NCBI GenBank assembly: GCA_028023455.1
Contig: JAQFVV010000063.1
Coordinates: 6,719,157 to 6,783,156, forward strand
Length of the DNA: 64,000 nt
Origin: Epiperipatus broadwayi
Taxonomy: Eukaryota; Onychophora; Udeonychophora; Euonychophora; Peripatidae
Direction: 5' to 3'
A program made the position numbers and the translations under genes. The stretch's first letter is position 1. Every line of letters begins with the position of its first letter. The notes beneath the pieces were generated by a model that was given only the letters and a program-made list of their open reading frames with translations, made no database searches and was not told the origin of the DNA. This document shows positions 47,431 to 60,926 of this stretch, piece after piece.

Positions 47431-50411
47431 TACAATTTCGAAGTTAAAAGCTAAATGTCAAAAAATCAAATAAAATTTTTAAAATGAACCTCTGTAGTAT
47501 TTAAATTTTGTCACCTCCTTTCGGTTTAAATTTGGTCTTTTCTTTTAATATGATCAAGCCAGAACCTGTTGATTCTTTAGTTCAGATAATAAACCGTCAT
47601 GAACATGATCAGATCAAACTTTATAAATTTTAGAATTAATTACTTTTATTCCTTCATATATAATATATAGTATTCTTCTCTCTCATTTAAAATAACATTA
47701 TATATATTGTATTGTTTTTTTTAATAAATTTCTATAAGTTTCATAACTATCCATACCTGATTTCTTGGTAATACTGTTTGCATCAATACTGAAACATAAT
47801 ATTAAGTAAAAGTACACTTTCTACTATCTTCCATATTTTGTTCCTAAACACTGAATACTATTGTAGAGGAATATTTTCTTTTTTTTAATTATAACTTTAA
47901 TATTTTTTCTAAAATGTTACTTGGATTAATTTTTAAAGTGATGGTTTTCCCATTCAAGATCTTTATAATTATTTCAGATATATAATTTTTACAATGTTTT
48001 TTCTCTTCAAAATGTATATGAGAAGTATATTTTCTTTGTCAATTATATTACTTTTGCAAACTAGTTTAAACTCTATACTTTTTTTAAGTTCTCCAGTTTC
48101 AACATTTTATCAAGAAGATCTTCAAACGTCTTATAAATTGTTCTTTATCTTATTATTTTCTTGATTATTTATTTGTTTTTTCTATTTATTTAATATTGAC
48201 TCTATTTTCTCTCTGTCTTTTTTGTCAGTATTTTCCATCTTTCCATAAGAAAATTACACTTAGGCAAAAATCACTTTCTTTCTTAATCTTTTTCTTTTTG
48301 TGGTAGTTTTTACATATTCTTTACCTTACTCTATTTGTCTTAGATTATCCCAACTAAATAATATTATTTAAAATATCCAATAGATACATTTATATTGGAT
48401 TACTAACCTATATTAACTCTGTGAGTCATTTTCTTTTTTACCAATTTTCCAATATATCTCTGATATCTTCCTTTTAAATTTATTTTATTTTGTTCCTTTT
48501 AAATTTCTGTCTTATTTTCTGTTTTTCTATTTTAAAGCTGATGTCACAATTATGAGGGTTTTTTTTAATGATAACCATCATCATTAGGTCTTCATATTGG
48601 TACATCTTAGTTTTTAAGTAACTATACTGGATGCTACTGTATTCACAGAATGTTTATTCTCCAGATCATCACATTATCAGATCTTTCATATGTGATTTCC
48701 ACATTATATAATACTATTTAAAAATATTTTTAATAGACTATTAAATAAAACCAGCTTTCTTTAATTATAAGTATACTGTTAATCATTTCTTAAGTATGCT
48801 AAATTCTACACTCCTGTATTGATAGATTTTACAATGAAATTCCTTTTTTAGGACTGTTTACTCTCATTTTCATGTGATGTAAACTCAGTCATCAGGCATA
48901 AAAACAGGATTTTTAATTATTACATCACTGTGTAAATTCAATATATAAAAAATAATATATTAAAAATTATTTAATATTTAAATAAATCGAATTAACAATG
49001 TAATAAGATATAAAATTTGCAATATATGTATTAAATGTACATATAAAAGAAAATTTAACCAGTTTGTGTTTACCTTCATATTATTTCTTCATTCCTTAAA
49101 AAAGAATGTTCTTAATAATCTAAATTACAATAATTACTATAAGTAAGTAATCGAATAACTGAATTGCAGTGGAATTCATAAGATATTTGAACACTGGAAA
49201 TGCCAAATCTGGAATGCATCCAAGGATTTTATGTTCCAGAATCTGACCAATAAGCTCGTTTACCACAGTCTATATCATGTGCATTAATTAAAAAACAATT
49301 ATATAAATGATATTGATATAAAATGTATATCCTTTTTATATAAATTCTTATTTACATATGTTTAAGTTTCATTTGAGAATGGTGTTTAGTAAATTCTAGA
49401 TAATTTCACCGACAGCATTCATTCAGACATCATAAACAGTAATTTAAAGTGAGTGGTCTATCCTCATGCTTTCACTTCCAGTACTTAAAATTTGCCTATA
49501 TATAAGCATTTGGGTTGGATAGAATAAGTGGATTCATTTTATTCTTTCCTAAATACTATATCTTGTGTTGGGAGTCAAAGTATTCATTTATTTCTAACAC
49601 TCGTAAAAAGTGCATGCACAATAGCTTGACAAGCTGATCTTTAATGTATTATAATGAATTATTCAAAAATTATTAATTTGATTTTATTAAACCTACAAAA
49701 AAGGAACTTTTTCTAAGATATCTAGGTTTATTTTTTATTAAATAAATCAGTTTACATATGTATACCTTTTAATTAAAATTAAAGTACGTATTGAAAGATA
49801 TTTCAAATGCGGTTTCATTTTGGCATCAAATATTGACTACTGAATAATTTTCTCAGTTATGAAATCTTTTTATTGCCAAATTTGCTGGAATATCTGGATG
49901 ATTTGACAAAGAATTTGGTGCTGTTACCTTCTGCATTAGTTATGTGGCAAATTGATCAACAGCTTGTTGGGTTCTTTTAGTTGAGGCAGGGAATATCCTA
50001 AGAGTTCCAAGATGTTTTATGCTTATTCTCTGACTACCTAAAAATAAAGAAATTAGCAATGTTAGAGGTGTTGCTAACAATAATAATTTTACTGTGGAGA
50101 AGACTACAATGATACTCCAATCTTTAATTTGGTTCTCTCTTTCAGTAGCTTTTAATTGATATTCAAAGTCTGTTTTTGATGGCTTTTCAATATCTCTCAA
50201 AGTAATAACATTTAACTTTTATCAATGGCAATTTAACTCCAATTATCCAAAAATCTAACATATGCATCTTTATTTTATATACCTGTCTTTATATTATGTC
50301 ACAATGGTCAGTTTTAAAACAATCTGCATCATAGATTTGTATCTACTTCAAAATTAAATCTTGTAATATATACATAATTCTAAGACAGTTGTCATTTACT
50401 TACATGTTTTC
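47431..50411. other. AT-rich stretch without recognised features
   Basis: One minus-strand open frame of 86 codons at 49940-50200 (IKHLGTLRIFPASTKRTQQA near its end) is more protein-like than average, but I do not recognise it and no neighbour supports it. No RNA gene or repeat seen. Confidence 0.4.
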
Positions 50412-50530
50412 TACATATGTAAGGAGGAATTTGAACTCATGATTTTTCAGTGTAAGGTTGCTTGAGATAGAGTGGAGGATGACTAGACTAGGAAATCCTG
50501 AGTTCAAATCCCTCTATTTACATATATATG
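50412..50530. repeat. Small fold-back with B-box-like arms
   Basis: TACATATGTAAGGAGGAATT with TGAACTCATGATTT pairs with AAATCCTGAGTTCAAATCCC and TATTTACATATATA. GAGTTCAAATCCC is a pol III B-box match, so the unit may be two opposed tRNA-SINE ends. Confidence 0.6.
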
Positions 50531-52555
50531 AAGGGGGGTGAATAAGAGAAAAAAACAAACGTAAGTGAGAGGATTATATTTTTAAAATAATGCTAAGAAC
50601 AGTGACTATAATAATTATTATTTTCAATTAGTTTGTCTCATTTTTCATTTAGTAGTATTTATATCTTTTTTATTTCATTATTTTAAAAACCTATTTCAAC
50701 AACTATATATCAAAAAAGAGCATATTTAATATTTAATTTTAAGAATTGATCAATATCAAAGATGGAAAAATATGTACCTTATTATATAGGCAATTAACTT
50801 ATTATTTTTCAGAATTTAATAAAAATATTAATATAAAAATATTATCATTTCTGGTAATCTTTTTAAAAAAATAATTTATCAGAAAAATAAAAAAATATTA
50901 ACTATTAGAATGCAATTTTTGCGTGCAATCAGAATTTATTTATATATAAACTAGCATGTTTTAATAAAACCTGTTTTTGCTAAAAAAAAATACATATAAA
51001 AATAAAAAATTATATAAACTAATAAATATTTTTTTTATTTAAATCAATTTTTTTTTATTTAAAAAAGTCATAAATGTATTAACTATTTTAAAATTGTTAT
51101 TATATTAAAACCAATTTTTGATATTTGCTTTTAACAAAATATTTTTTATTACCTATTGCCCTTTTAAAATAAAAAAATAAGTAAATAACTAATCTTAATT
51201 ATTAAAATATATATCTATATATTCCTAATAAATCCTTTTTTAAAAAAAAAAAATGAATTTAAAGCTGATAAACGAAAATAGAATTTTTATGGGATGTATG
51301 GCTTTAATAATGTTTGACAAATTTAATATATTTGATCATAACAAAACATAATAGTTAATACTTAACTTCAATGCTACTAATAATGGGAAAAATAAGCAGG
51401 CTGCAATATTTAACATTAAACCATAATATTTTTGTCAGAGCATTGACTATATTTTCATGTGCACCAACCAATTCTTTTAAATGATTGGCAAAAGACACAA
51501 TTTTTAAAAAATAGCTTTTCATCATGCTTTAAAGCTGGGATAAATTATTATATGTGGAAGAGTTATCTCACATTAATTTAGTCTTTTCTGCAGGTTTCGT
51601 TATTCTTCTTTGTTATATCAATTCTGCTCTAGATAGTGTAAGGCATAGATAGTGAGAATGAAGATTGCAACCATTAACTGTTCTTAATTAATTAATCCTG
51701 GAGATAAAACATATGTACATATAAGAATGAAAATACAATAAAAATTATGGGGATTAATAAACTGATAACACATTTATTAATACAAATAAAGCTATTGATA
51801 TAAGAATTACATGGTATGCATACATTATGAGTTTTAATATGTATATTTGTCATATATATCATGTTTTTTTTAGATTAACTCATTGCAAGTAATTAAATAT
51901 AATTAAATTGACAGTAAATTCTAATGGCAAAAGAGATATTCACATTATATGCTGCACTTGGGCAAAATAGTCCCATTTCTTACTGACCATCAGAAGCAGA
52001 TGGTATTCCCTGCTCCTTGGATCACCCCTTAGCCTATGGAATGAAATCATAAGTTGGCAAAAAGGACCGCAATCCCTTCCTATGGAGGTTTTTTTGTATT
52101 GTTCTTTTTGCCAGACAGATGTAGCATTTCTGTACTGGACAAGGGACATTTTTTTAAATAATCATGCTGTTTATGTGTTTATTTCTGACAGTGCAGTATT
52201 GTGCTGTTGTATTCATGCTGTATTGAATACATTGATGTATCAGATAGATTGGCATTAGCTTGAGTGCAAACTTTTGGCCTGTGGTTAAATAAGGGATATA
52301 GAATATTTTCTTTTTGAATGCAATCTATGTAGTCTATCCATACTTAACACTCTAATAAAATATTAATTAATTCATCAGTGCGAACTTATAAAATAAAAAC
52401 TTAAAACATAAATCAAATTCTAAAGTAAACATACTAAAATAAATAATTCTGAAATTTTATATATGTGCAAAATAAATGTTTCTGTGTATTGTCAATCTAG
52501 CACTGGCTTATTTTTTTTTTTTAATCTTAAAAATTATCTCTGCTGCTCCACGAGC
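50531..52555. other. AT-rich stretch without recognised features
   Basis: 51950-52150 is GC-richer and holds a 69-codon minus-strand open frame that I do not recognise; it may be an old repeat. Otherwise only homopolymer-rich sequence. Confidence 0.4.
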
Positions 52556-52559
52556 TAGT

Positions 52560-52700
52560 GAGTGGGGTATTTCAGTCATATTGATTTACAAAATTTGATC
52601 TTAATGGTAAGTATCTGCCTACTATATAAATTTTCCAGGTTCGAATGGTTTGGTGGCACCCTTGTATGGCAGATATGGTAAGACTCAATTTACCCTGACC
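52560..52700 (+). repeat. tRNA-derived SINE-like sequence
   Basis: GAGCTAGTGAGTGGGG (A-box region) and CAGGTTCGAATGG (B box), then TTTGGTGGCACCCTTGTATGG. The same GGTGGCACC words occur in the copy at 39360-39480, so they may be one family. Confidence 0.5.
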
Positions 52701-53246
52701 ATTATAGTAATAATGATTTAAATACAACTCTTTAAATATAATTAAATTGTCCTTTAGTATTCACACATTACAATAAATTTTAATGGCAAATGAGATACCT
52801 CATTACTTTCTCCCTTCTTCATATATCTGGAGTATTGATTACTTTTTCTTTGATAGAAGAGATAAAATTTTAATCAAGCAGAAATTTATTTTTAAATATT
52901 TTTAAATTTTATTGGCATATATATCTAAAAAAAAAATAGAAATTTCTTTTCATTTTTAATTTTGTCACAGGTGATTTAAAATATTAATATTATATAATAA
53001 ATAACAATTTGCAGTGCTTAATACTTTATGTGGAGAAATAATGTAAAGAGGTATCTCTTTGCTTTTAACATTTATTGTCATATGCTAAAAGTGGGGAGCA
53101 ACTTAATTATATGTAAACATTTGCAATGAGTTAATCTCAAAACATTATATAAAATATTAAGCACTGTAAATTTGTATTTATTAAATAATATTAGTATTTA
53201 AATTATCCACTAAACATCACATGATCACCATAACTGTTATTAAAAC

Positions 53247-53500
53247 AGGCAAAACTATCCATAGAATAGTGCCACTCAGTGCAAGCCAGAGTAATCAGTG
53301 GATGCCAGAACGCTTGTGCATAAAATTCCTATCTAGTGTCTATTCATCCAGCATCCCCAGATTAGTTTCAGACTAGGAATGTTTCAGACTGGAGGTGTTG
53401 GATGAGTATGCACTAGATAGGGATTTTATTCACAAGCCTTCTGGCATCCATTAATTACTCTGGCTTGCACTAAGTGGCACTACTTATGGAGTGTTTTGCC
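53247..53500. repeat. Fold-back (MITE-like) element, ~255 bp
   Basis: The left arm from 53247 (AGGCAAAACT, GTGCCACTCAGTGCAAGCCA, ATCTAGTGTCTATTCATCCA) pairs with the right arm ending at 53500. Arms are about 115 bp and about 85-90% complementary by eye. The centre is near 53375 (AGTTTCAGACTAGGAATGTT). Non-coding. Confidence 0.8.
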
Positions 53501-53825
53501 TGATTTATTTAAATTATCATTGGTATGATTGAAAATGGACAAAATGTCATACTTTCTAGATATATATGTAATCGGGTTGTTTAAAAATATTTAGAAATAA
53601 ATTTTTGATTGATTAAAAATGTATTTCTTTTAAAAAAGACTTTATAGATAATCCTCCAGATATAGGAAGAAAAAGAGAGATAAAGTATTTTTTGTCTTTA
53701 AAATTTATTTTAATATGCAGACACTAGAGGGCAACTTAATTATATTTAAATAGTTATACTGAGTTAATCTCAAAACATTATATAAAATATAAATACATAC
53801 ATTGGAGATTATTTATGTTTTTCAA

Positions 53826-53915
53826 ATATATGTGGTCATGGGTATCAGTTACAGTGTATAGAAAGCTTGAAAGTCTGGTTTTAATCCCATTTAATTACAT
53901 CTAGCTTATATATAT
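53826..53915 (+). repeat. tRNA-SINE-like fragment
   Basis: GTGGTCATGGGTATCAGTTACAG type head with GTCTGGTTTTAATCCCATTTAATTAC (B-box-like) about 45 bp later. Related to the arms of the inverted pair at 55264-55605. Confidence 0.45.
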
Positions 53916-54604
53916 ATATTACACTTGTATTTCAATATAAAATATTAAGCAGTGTAAATTCTTGTATGTATATAGTAATGAATACAAACAAATGCTATTG
54001 CGTTTCTACATAGAAATAGCGCTGCTGAAACATTCTAGCATTGGTTTGTATTCATTTACTAAATTTGACTTTCATCTTTTAATTTGTTCATTTATATTGT
54101 AATGGTAGGGGGAAGGATTAAGAGTAGTCTAAACATGTTAAAGAGAATGACAAATAAAACTATAAATACATAAATCTAATTTAATCCTGAATCAAAGGGC
54201 ATTTTATTGTATCCAAACTACATTCTATAAATAAATGATATAATAAACTTTAATATATCTATATATCTTCTTTTTATATTCTTAATTACTTTTAAATCTA
54301 TATGTATCTTGTACAATATAAATTTCTCCATGACGTTATAGCAAAGTCTTATTAATTAAAATTGGAATATATTTAAATATTGTTTCAAGTATGTCAGGTG
54401 AATTAAATATTTATATTAATGATTACAACCATGTGACCCAAAAACTGATAAGTGACAATCTTATAAATAAAATTAAAAAATAGGAAAACCAAGTTAATTA
54501 GAGAATATGATTATATTTTTTACATTAAATAGACAATAACAATGATTTATATATTTATATATTTGCCAACCCTGACTGTTTATTTCTTTATTGTATTTAG
54601 TTTA

Positions 54605-55236
54605 ACATAAATAATAAATCATCATCATCAACCATTGTCAATCCACTGCAGGATGAAGGTCACTCCAGGTTTAATCCATCTTCTCCGATCTTTAGCTTCT
54701 CTTCTCCACATCATCCCTGCATACTTTCTTATTTCATCAATCCATCTCACATGTGGTCTCTTTCTGGGTCTTTTACAATATCTTGGAATCCAGTTTAAGA
54801 TTTCAATTGTCCATCTATTATCATCTCTTCTAGAAATATGTCCAGTCCAACTCCACTTTAATCTTTTAATTGTTTCAATGAGGTCAGTAACATATGTTTC
54901 TTCTTTTACCCATACATTGCGTTTTTGATCTCTTCTTGTTATTCCCAACATGCATCTCTCCATACTTCTTTGAGTGTTCTGGAGTCTGTTTATTGCTCTT
55001 CTATTAAGTGTCCAAGTCTCAGATCCATAAGTAAGAACTGGTAAAACACATTTGTTAAAAACCATCCTTTTCAAACACATAGGCATATTTCCTTTTAGTA
55101 TCAAGTTATTTCTACCAAAAGCACTCCAACCAAGTTTAATTCTATGATTAATTTTATTCATTATGTTTCCATCTGTATTAATAACCTGACCAAGGTATTT
55201 GTAACTGTTAACTTCTTCTAATTCATCATAATCAAT
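54605..55236 (-). pseudogene. RTE-type LINE, 3' end (5' truncated)
   Basis: On the minus strand an open frame of about 203 codons runs from YKYLGQVINTDGNI through VLPVLTYGSETWTL, RLQNTQRSMERCMLGI, LKWSWTGHISRR, KRPHVRWIDEIRKYAG to WRREAKDRRRWIK. This is the characteristic C-terminal part after the RT domain of RTE-type endonuclease-reverse transcriptases. The RT catalytic core and endonuclease are missing through 5' truncation at about 55236, as is usual for LINE copies. The 3' end is a short (TGA)n-like tail, GGTTGATGATGATGATTT, also typical of RTE. The remaining frame is uninterrupted. Confidence 0.82.
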
Positions 55237-55263
55237 CTATATAGTTTATGATATTTGCATATT

Positions 55264-55605
55264 AAAAAGGATTTAAACTCAGACTTTCAAGCTCCCTACA
55301 GCTATCCATGTCATTTTGTACAACCACCACATACATATGAAAAAGATAAATGATCTCCAATATATGTATTTCATACTGAACCAGCCCAATCTTAATATAA
55401 ACTGAGCACTGATTATACACATGTGTGGGAGATTATGATCTGGATCAATTGATGAGTGTTGGTTCAGCATGAACTTTGTATATTGGAGATCATTTATTAT
55501 TTTCACATGTATGTGATCATGTGTATCGGTTGTATAAAATGGAGTGGGATAGCTGTAGGCAACTTGAAAGTTTTTGTTCAAATTTCTTCTAATTACCTTA
55601 GTTCA
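55264..55605. repeat. Inverted pair of SINE-like arms (fold-back)
   Basis: TTCAAGCTCCCTACAGCTATC...GATAAATGATCTCCAATATA pairs with the complementary stretch ending GTAGGCAACTTGAAAG. The right arm has GTGATCATGTGTATCGGTTG (A-box region) and TTGTTCAAATTTC (B-box-like). Two opposed tRNA-SINE copies or a true fold-back element would both fit. A related unit lies at 62685-62915. Confidence 0.7.
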
Positions 55606-56536
55606 GTATAGTCAATATATTTATATTTAAATATTAGATATTCACATATATAAAATCACATTTCTTTGATCAGACAGTTATCTTGTTCTTAATATGTAAA
55701 CTATTAACAAAGTTTATACATTTATTAAGATTAAAATTACTTAATATAGAATATATATAAAAAAAAAAATTTTTAAATAAAACTACAAAAATGTTTTTTT
55801 AGGTGAATGGCTTTAATAACCCACATCTTACTCTTCCAAATATGTTTAGGCTACATAACCTTAAATATATAATTCCTACGAACAGTACTTTTAACACTAT
55901 TATGACAATATGTCATTTTATCAAATGGCTGAAATACAAATATGCAAAAAAATACAAGCATATACTTCATTATATATCCCCAAAAATGCATGTTATAGCA
56001 CAATTAAAATATAGCCACTATTACTAAATATGGAAACTAACATTTATATAAGTTTATAGATACTTTTGTCTCTGCTACTATAAAACAACTATTGTCAAAT
56101 TCGTTTCATCTTGGAAATCATATTATATATAATTAAACTAAATTATTATAATTCACAAAAAACATATAATCTATGTAATCTTTGTTAAATAATTAAATTA
56201 TGTGCACATAATGTTAATTCAGCCATATTCACCAATAAAGGTGTTCTACATAGAATAAATCACATATATATTAAAGAAATATAAGTACCTGTTTTTCATT
56301 TTCACGTACTTTCTCTGGAGAATGTTAAAATAAAACATGCAAAATAATAATAATATATTAACATTTCTCTTTTTATTTCATTTTTAGTTTTAATAGTTCT
56401 ATGTAAATAGAATTCATAAAGTTGTTTTCAGAGATTCATCCCATAACTATGTAGGAAAAATAAAGGGAAACACATGAAGATTGTAGAGAATGATCCATAG
56501 ATCCATTATGTTAAAAGATGAATAGTTTTTAAAATT
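55606..56536. other. AT-rich stretch without recognised features
   Basis: The plus-strand 74-codon frame at 55803-56027 is kept in copy B (60185-60409) only because the two copies are nearly identical. No recognised similarity. Confidence 0.5.
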
Positions 56537-56544
56537 ACATAGTC

Positions 56545-57036
56545 TAGGGGTGGGAAAATAGCAGCCTGAGGGCCACATGTGGCCCACTAAGAGTTTTTAT
56601 GCGGCCCACCAAGACAATCTGAAAAATCTGCATCGAACTGAGATTTCCTTCCCATGCACGACCGAAGATTCATCGCATATTTTCCACTAGGATGGCCACA
56701 TCAATATACATGTGCAGTGTAGATATGATGTGCAGTGCTTTTCCAATTGATCTGGTTAATTACAATTTTCTTTACATTAGCAAATATATACATTTTCAAC
56801 TTTAGTGAAACCATGAAATCTCCCAAAAAAATGTAAAATCAATGATGAATATCGTGTGTTTAATGAAGAATGGACAAACAAATACTTCTTTGGTCATACA
56901 GGAAATAAAGCAGTGTATTTATTGTATCATGAAAAAAGATGTGGCCCTCTGCTAACCTTTGCTTCCACAAAGTGGCCCCAATGCAGCTCTCTGCCAACCT
57001 CTGCAGCCCCTGAGGCAAAACAATTGCACACTCCTG
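56545..57036 (+). mobile_element. hAT deletion derivative with GTF2IRD2/ZBED-like transposase remnant
   Basis: Flanked by a perfect 8-bp duplication ACATAGTC (56537-56544 and 57037-57044). Termini TAGGGGTGGGAAA and, inverted, CAGGAGTGTGCAA are hAT-type. The plus-strand peptide RVFNEEWTNKYFFGHTGNKA and the following VYLLYHEK match the start of hAT transposases of the GTF2IRD2/ZBED type (xxFxxxWTxxYFFxxxxxKAVCLxC), with the zinc-ligand cysteine lost. The rest of the transposase is deleted. GGGCCACATGTGGCCC near the left end is a short palindrome. Confidence 0.85.
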
Positions 57037-57274
57037 ACATAGTCTATTGTTCAAAACACTTCTGAAAATAATTACAAAAATCAGATAAAATTAATTAACA
57101 ATTTTGGAAATGTTTAAAAAATTGCAATTTGTTGAGATGACATAATTCTCATAGAGATCTGTGGGTAGGTTGCTATTTTTCTTTTTCTTTTTAATGTATC
57201 ACTTTAATATATTTTCTCGTGCCTGGTGGTATTTGGAGAGTAGCCAATAAAACATTTAGTAAAGCTTTAGGCAA

Positions 57275-57774
57275 NNNNNNNNNNNNNNNNNNNNNNNNNN
57301 NNNNNNNNNNNNNNNNNNNNNNNNNNNNNNNNNNNNNNNNNNNNNNNNNNNNNNNNNNNNNNNNNNNNNNNNNNNNNNNNNNNNNNNNNNNNNNNNNNNN
57401 NNNNNNNNNNNNNNNNNNNNNNNNNNNNNNNNNNNNNNNNNNNNNNNNNNNNNNNNNNNNNNNNNNNNNNNNNNNNNNNNNNNNNNNNNNNNNNNNNNNN
57501 NNNNNNNNNNNNNNNNNNNNNNNNNNNNNNNNNNNNNNNNNNNNNNNNNNNNNNNNNNNNNNNNNNNNNNNNNNNNNNNNNNNNNNNNNNNNNNNNNNNN
57601 NNNNNNNNNNNNNNNNNNNNNNNNNNNNNNNNNNNNNNNNNNNNNNNNNNNNNNNNNNNNNNNNNNNNNNNNNNNNNNNNNNNNNNNNNNNNNNNNNNNN
57701 NNNNNNNNNNNNNNNNNNNNNNNNNNNNNNNNNNNNNNNNNNNNNNNNNNNNNNNNNNNNNNNNNNNNNNNNNN
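57275..57774. other. Assembly gap of exactly 500 N
   Basis: The round length indicates a placeholder of unknown true size. Near-identical sequence ends at its left edge and begins at its right edge. The long X-containing frame reported across it is meaningless. Confidence 0.99.
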
Positions 57775-59029
57775 TTAGTTTCAGACTAGGAATGGTTCAG
57801 ACTGGGGTGTTGGATGAGTATGCACTAGATAGGATTTTATTCACAAGCCTTCTGGCATCCATTAATTACTCAAATGCACTAAGTGGCACCAACATAGGAT
57901 TGTTTTGCCTGATTTATTCAATTATCATTGGTATGATTGAAAATGGACAAAATGTCATACTTTCTAGATATATATGTAATCGGGTTGTTTAAAAATATTT
58001 AGAAATAAATTTTTGATTGATTAAAAATGTATTTCTTTTAAAAAAGACTTTATAGATAATCCTCCAGATATAGGAAGAAAAAGAGAGATAAAGTATTTTT
58101 TGTCTTTAAAAGATTTATTTTAATATGCAGACACTAGGGCAACTAATTATATTTAAATAGTTATACTGAGTTAATCTCAAAACATTATATAAAATATAAA
58201 TACATACATTGGGGAGATTATTTATGTTTTTCAAATATGTGTGGTCATGGGTATCCAGTTACAGTGTATAGAAAGCTTGAAAGTCTGGTTTAATCCCATT
58301 TAATTACATCTAACCTATATATATATATTACACTTGTATTTCAATATAAAATATTAAGCAGTGTGGAAATTCTTGTATGTATATAGTAATGAATACAAAC
58401 AAATGCTATTGGTTTCTACATAGAAATAGAGCGCTGCTGAAACATTCTAGCATTGGTTTGTATTCATTTACTAGAAGTTTGACTTTCATCTTTTAATTTG
58501 TTCATTTATATTGTAATGGTAGGGGAGGGATTAAGAGTAGTCTAAACATGTTAAAGAGAATGTACAAATAAAACTATAAATACATAAATCTAATTTAATC
58601 CTGAATCAAGGGGCATTTTATTGTATCCAAACTACATTCTATAAATAAATGATATAATAAACTTTTAATATATCTATATCTCTTCTTTTATATTCTTAAT
58701 TACTTTTAAATCTATATGTATCTTGTACAAACTAAATTTCTCCATGACGTTATAGCAAAGTCTTATTAATTAAAATTGGAATATATTTAAATATTGTTTC
58801 AAGTATGTCAGGTGAATTTAAATATTTATATTAATGATTACAACCATGTGACCCAAAAACTGATAAGTGACAATCTTATAAATAAAATTAAAAAATAGAG
58901 AAAACCAAGTTAATTAGAGAATATGATTATATTTTTTACATTAAATAGACAATAACAATGATTTATATATTTATATATTTGCCAACACTGACTGTTTATT
59001 TCTTTTTTGTATTTAGTTTAACATAAATA

Positions 59030-59660
59030 ATAAATCATCATCATCAACCATTGTCAATCTTCTTCTTAGGATGAAGGTCACTCCAGGTTTAATCCATCTT
59101 CTCCGATCTTTAGCTTCTCTTCTCCACATCATCCCTGCATACTTTCTTATTTCATCAATCCATCTCACATATGGTCTCTTTCTGGGTCTTTTACAATCTC
59201 TTGGAATCCAGTTTAAGATTTCAATTGTCCATCTGTTATTATCTCTTCTTGAAGTATGTCCAGTCCAACTCCACTTTAATCTTTTAATTGTTTCAATGAG
59301 GGTCAGTAACATATGTTTCTTCTTTTACCCATACATTGCGTTTTTGATCTCTTCTTGGTATTCCCAACATGCATCTCACCATACTTCTTTGAGTGTTCTG
59401 GAGTCTGTTTATTGCTCTTCTATTAAGTGTCCAAGTCTCAGATCTATAAGTAAGAACTGGTAAAACACATTTGTTAAAAACCTTTCTTTTCAAACACATA
59501 GACATATTTCCTTTTTAGTATCAAGTTATTTCTACCAAAAGCACTCCAACCAAGTTTAATTCTATGATTAATTTTATCCATTATGTTTCCATCTGTATTA
59601 ATAACCTGACCAAGGTATTTGTAACTGTTAACTACTCTAATTCATCATAATCAATCTATG
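59030..59660 (-). pseudogene. RTE-type LINE 3' end, copy B
   Basis: Same LINE fragment as at 54605-55236. The frame is broken by an extra G near 59299 and by a T-run difference near 59512, and the last codons differ around 59060. These single-base length differences look more like uncorrected sequence than evolution, given the gap context. Confidence 0.8.
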
Positions 59661-60926
59661 AGTTTAGATCTTTGCATATTAAAAAAAGGATTTAAACTCA
59701 GACTTTCAAGCTCCCTACAGCTATCCATGTCATTTTGTACAACCACCGCATACATATGAAAAAGATAAATGATCTCCAGTATATGTATTTCATACTGAAC
59801 CAGCCCAATCTTAATATAAACTGAGCACTGATTATATACATGTGTGGGAGATTATGATCTGGATCAATTGATGAGTATTGGTTTCAGCATGAACTATGTA
59901 TCATGTGTATCGGTTGTATAAAATGGAGTGGATAGCTGTAGGAAACTTGAAAGTTTTTGTTCAAATTTCTTCTAATTACATTAATTCAATATAGTCAATA
60001 TATTTATATTTAAATATTAGCTATTCACATATATAAAATCACATTTATTTGATCAGACGGCTATCTTGTTCTTAATATGTAAACTATTAACAAAGTTTAT
60101 ACATTTATTAAGATTAAAATTACTTAATATAGAATATATATAAAAAAAAAAAATTTAAATAAAACTACAAAAATGTTTTTTTAGGTGAATGGCTTTAATA
60201 ACCCACATCTTATTCTTCCAAATATGTTTAGGCTACATAACCTTAAATATATAATTCCTACGAACAGTACTTTTAACACTATTACGGCAATATGTCATTT
60301 TATCAAATGGCTGAAATACAAATATGCAAAAAAATACAAGCATATACTTCATTATATATCCCCAAAAATGCATGTTATAGCACAATTAAAATATAGCCAC
60401 TATTACTAAATATGGAAACTAACATTTATATAAGTTTATAGATACTTTTGTCTCTGCTACTATAAAACAACTATTGTCAAATTCGTTTCATCTTGGAAAT
60501 CATATTATATATAATAAAACTAAATTATTATAATTCACAAAAAACATATAATCTATGTAATCTTTGTTAAATAATTAAATTATGTGCACATAATGTTAAT
60601 TCAGCCATATTCACAAATAAAGGTGTTCTACATAGAATAAATCACATATATATTAAAGAAATATAAGTACCTGTTTTTCATTTTCACGTACTTTCTCTGG
60701 AGAATGTTAAAATAAAACATACAAAATAATAATAATATATTAACATTTCTCTTTTTATTTCATTTTTAGTTTTAATAGTTCTATGTAAATAGAATTCATA
60801 AAGTTGTTTTCAGAGATTCATCCCATAACTATGTAGGAAAAATAAAGGGAAACACATGAAGATTGTAGAGAATGATCCATAGATCCATTATGTTAAAAGA
60901 TGAATAGTTTTTAAAATTACATAGTC

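Larger units (their letters stand above)
53362..57274. repeat. Duplicated 3.9 kb segment, copy A (left of gap)
   Basis: From TTAGTTTCAGACTAGGAAT to AAAGCTTTAGGCAA it matches 57775-61658 throughout. Copy A ends exactly at the N gap. Differences are mostly small insertions or deletions. Confidence 0.95.

Noticed and set aside
49940-50200. Host exon on the minus strand, with splice-like TTTATTTTTAG and GCAGAAGGTAAC signals
   Set aside because: No recognised protein, a stop within the putative exon frame, and AT-rich DNA gives such signals by chance.
51940-52149. 69-codon minus-strand ORF in a GC-richer patch
   Set aside because: No family recognised; probably an old repeat fragment.
54635-54928. 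Plus-strand ORF opposite the RTE LINE (also 59071-59463)
   Set aside because: Antisense shadow of the LINE coding frame.
57219-57992. 257-codon ORF across the gap
   Set aside because: Made mostly of N; not real sequence.
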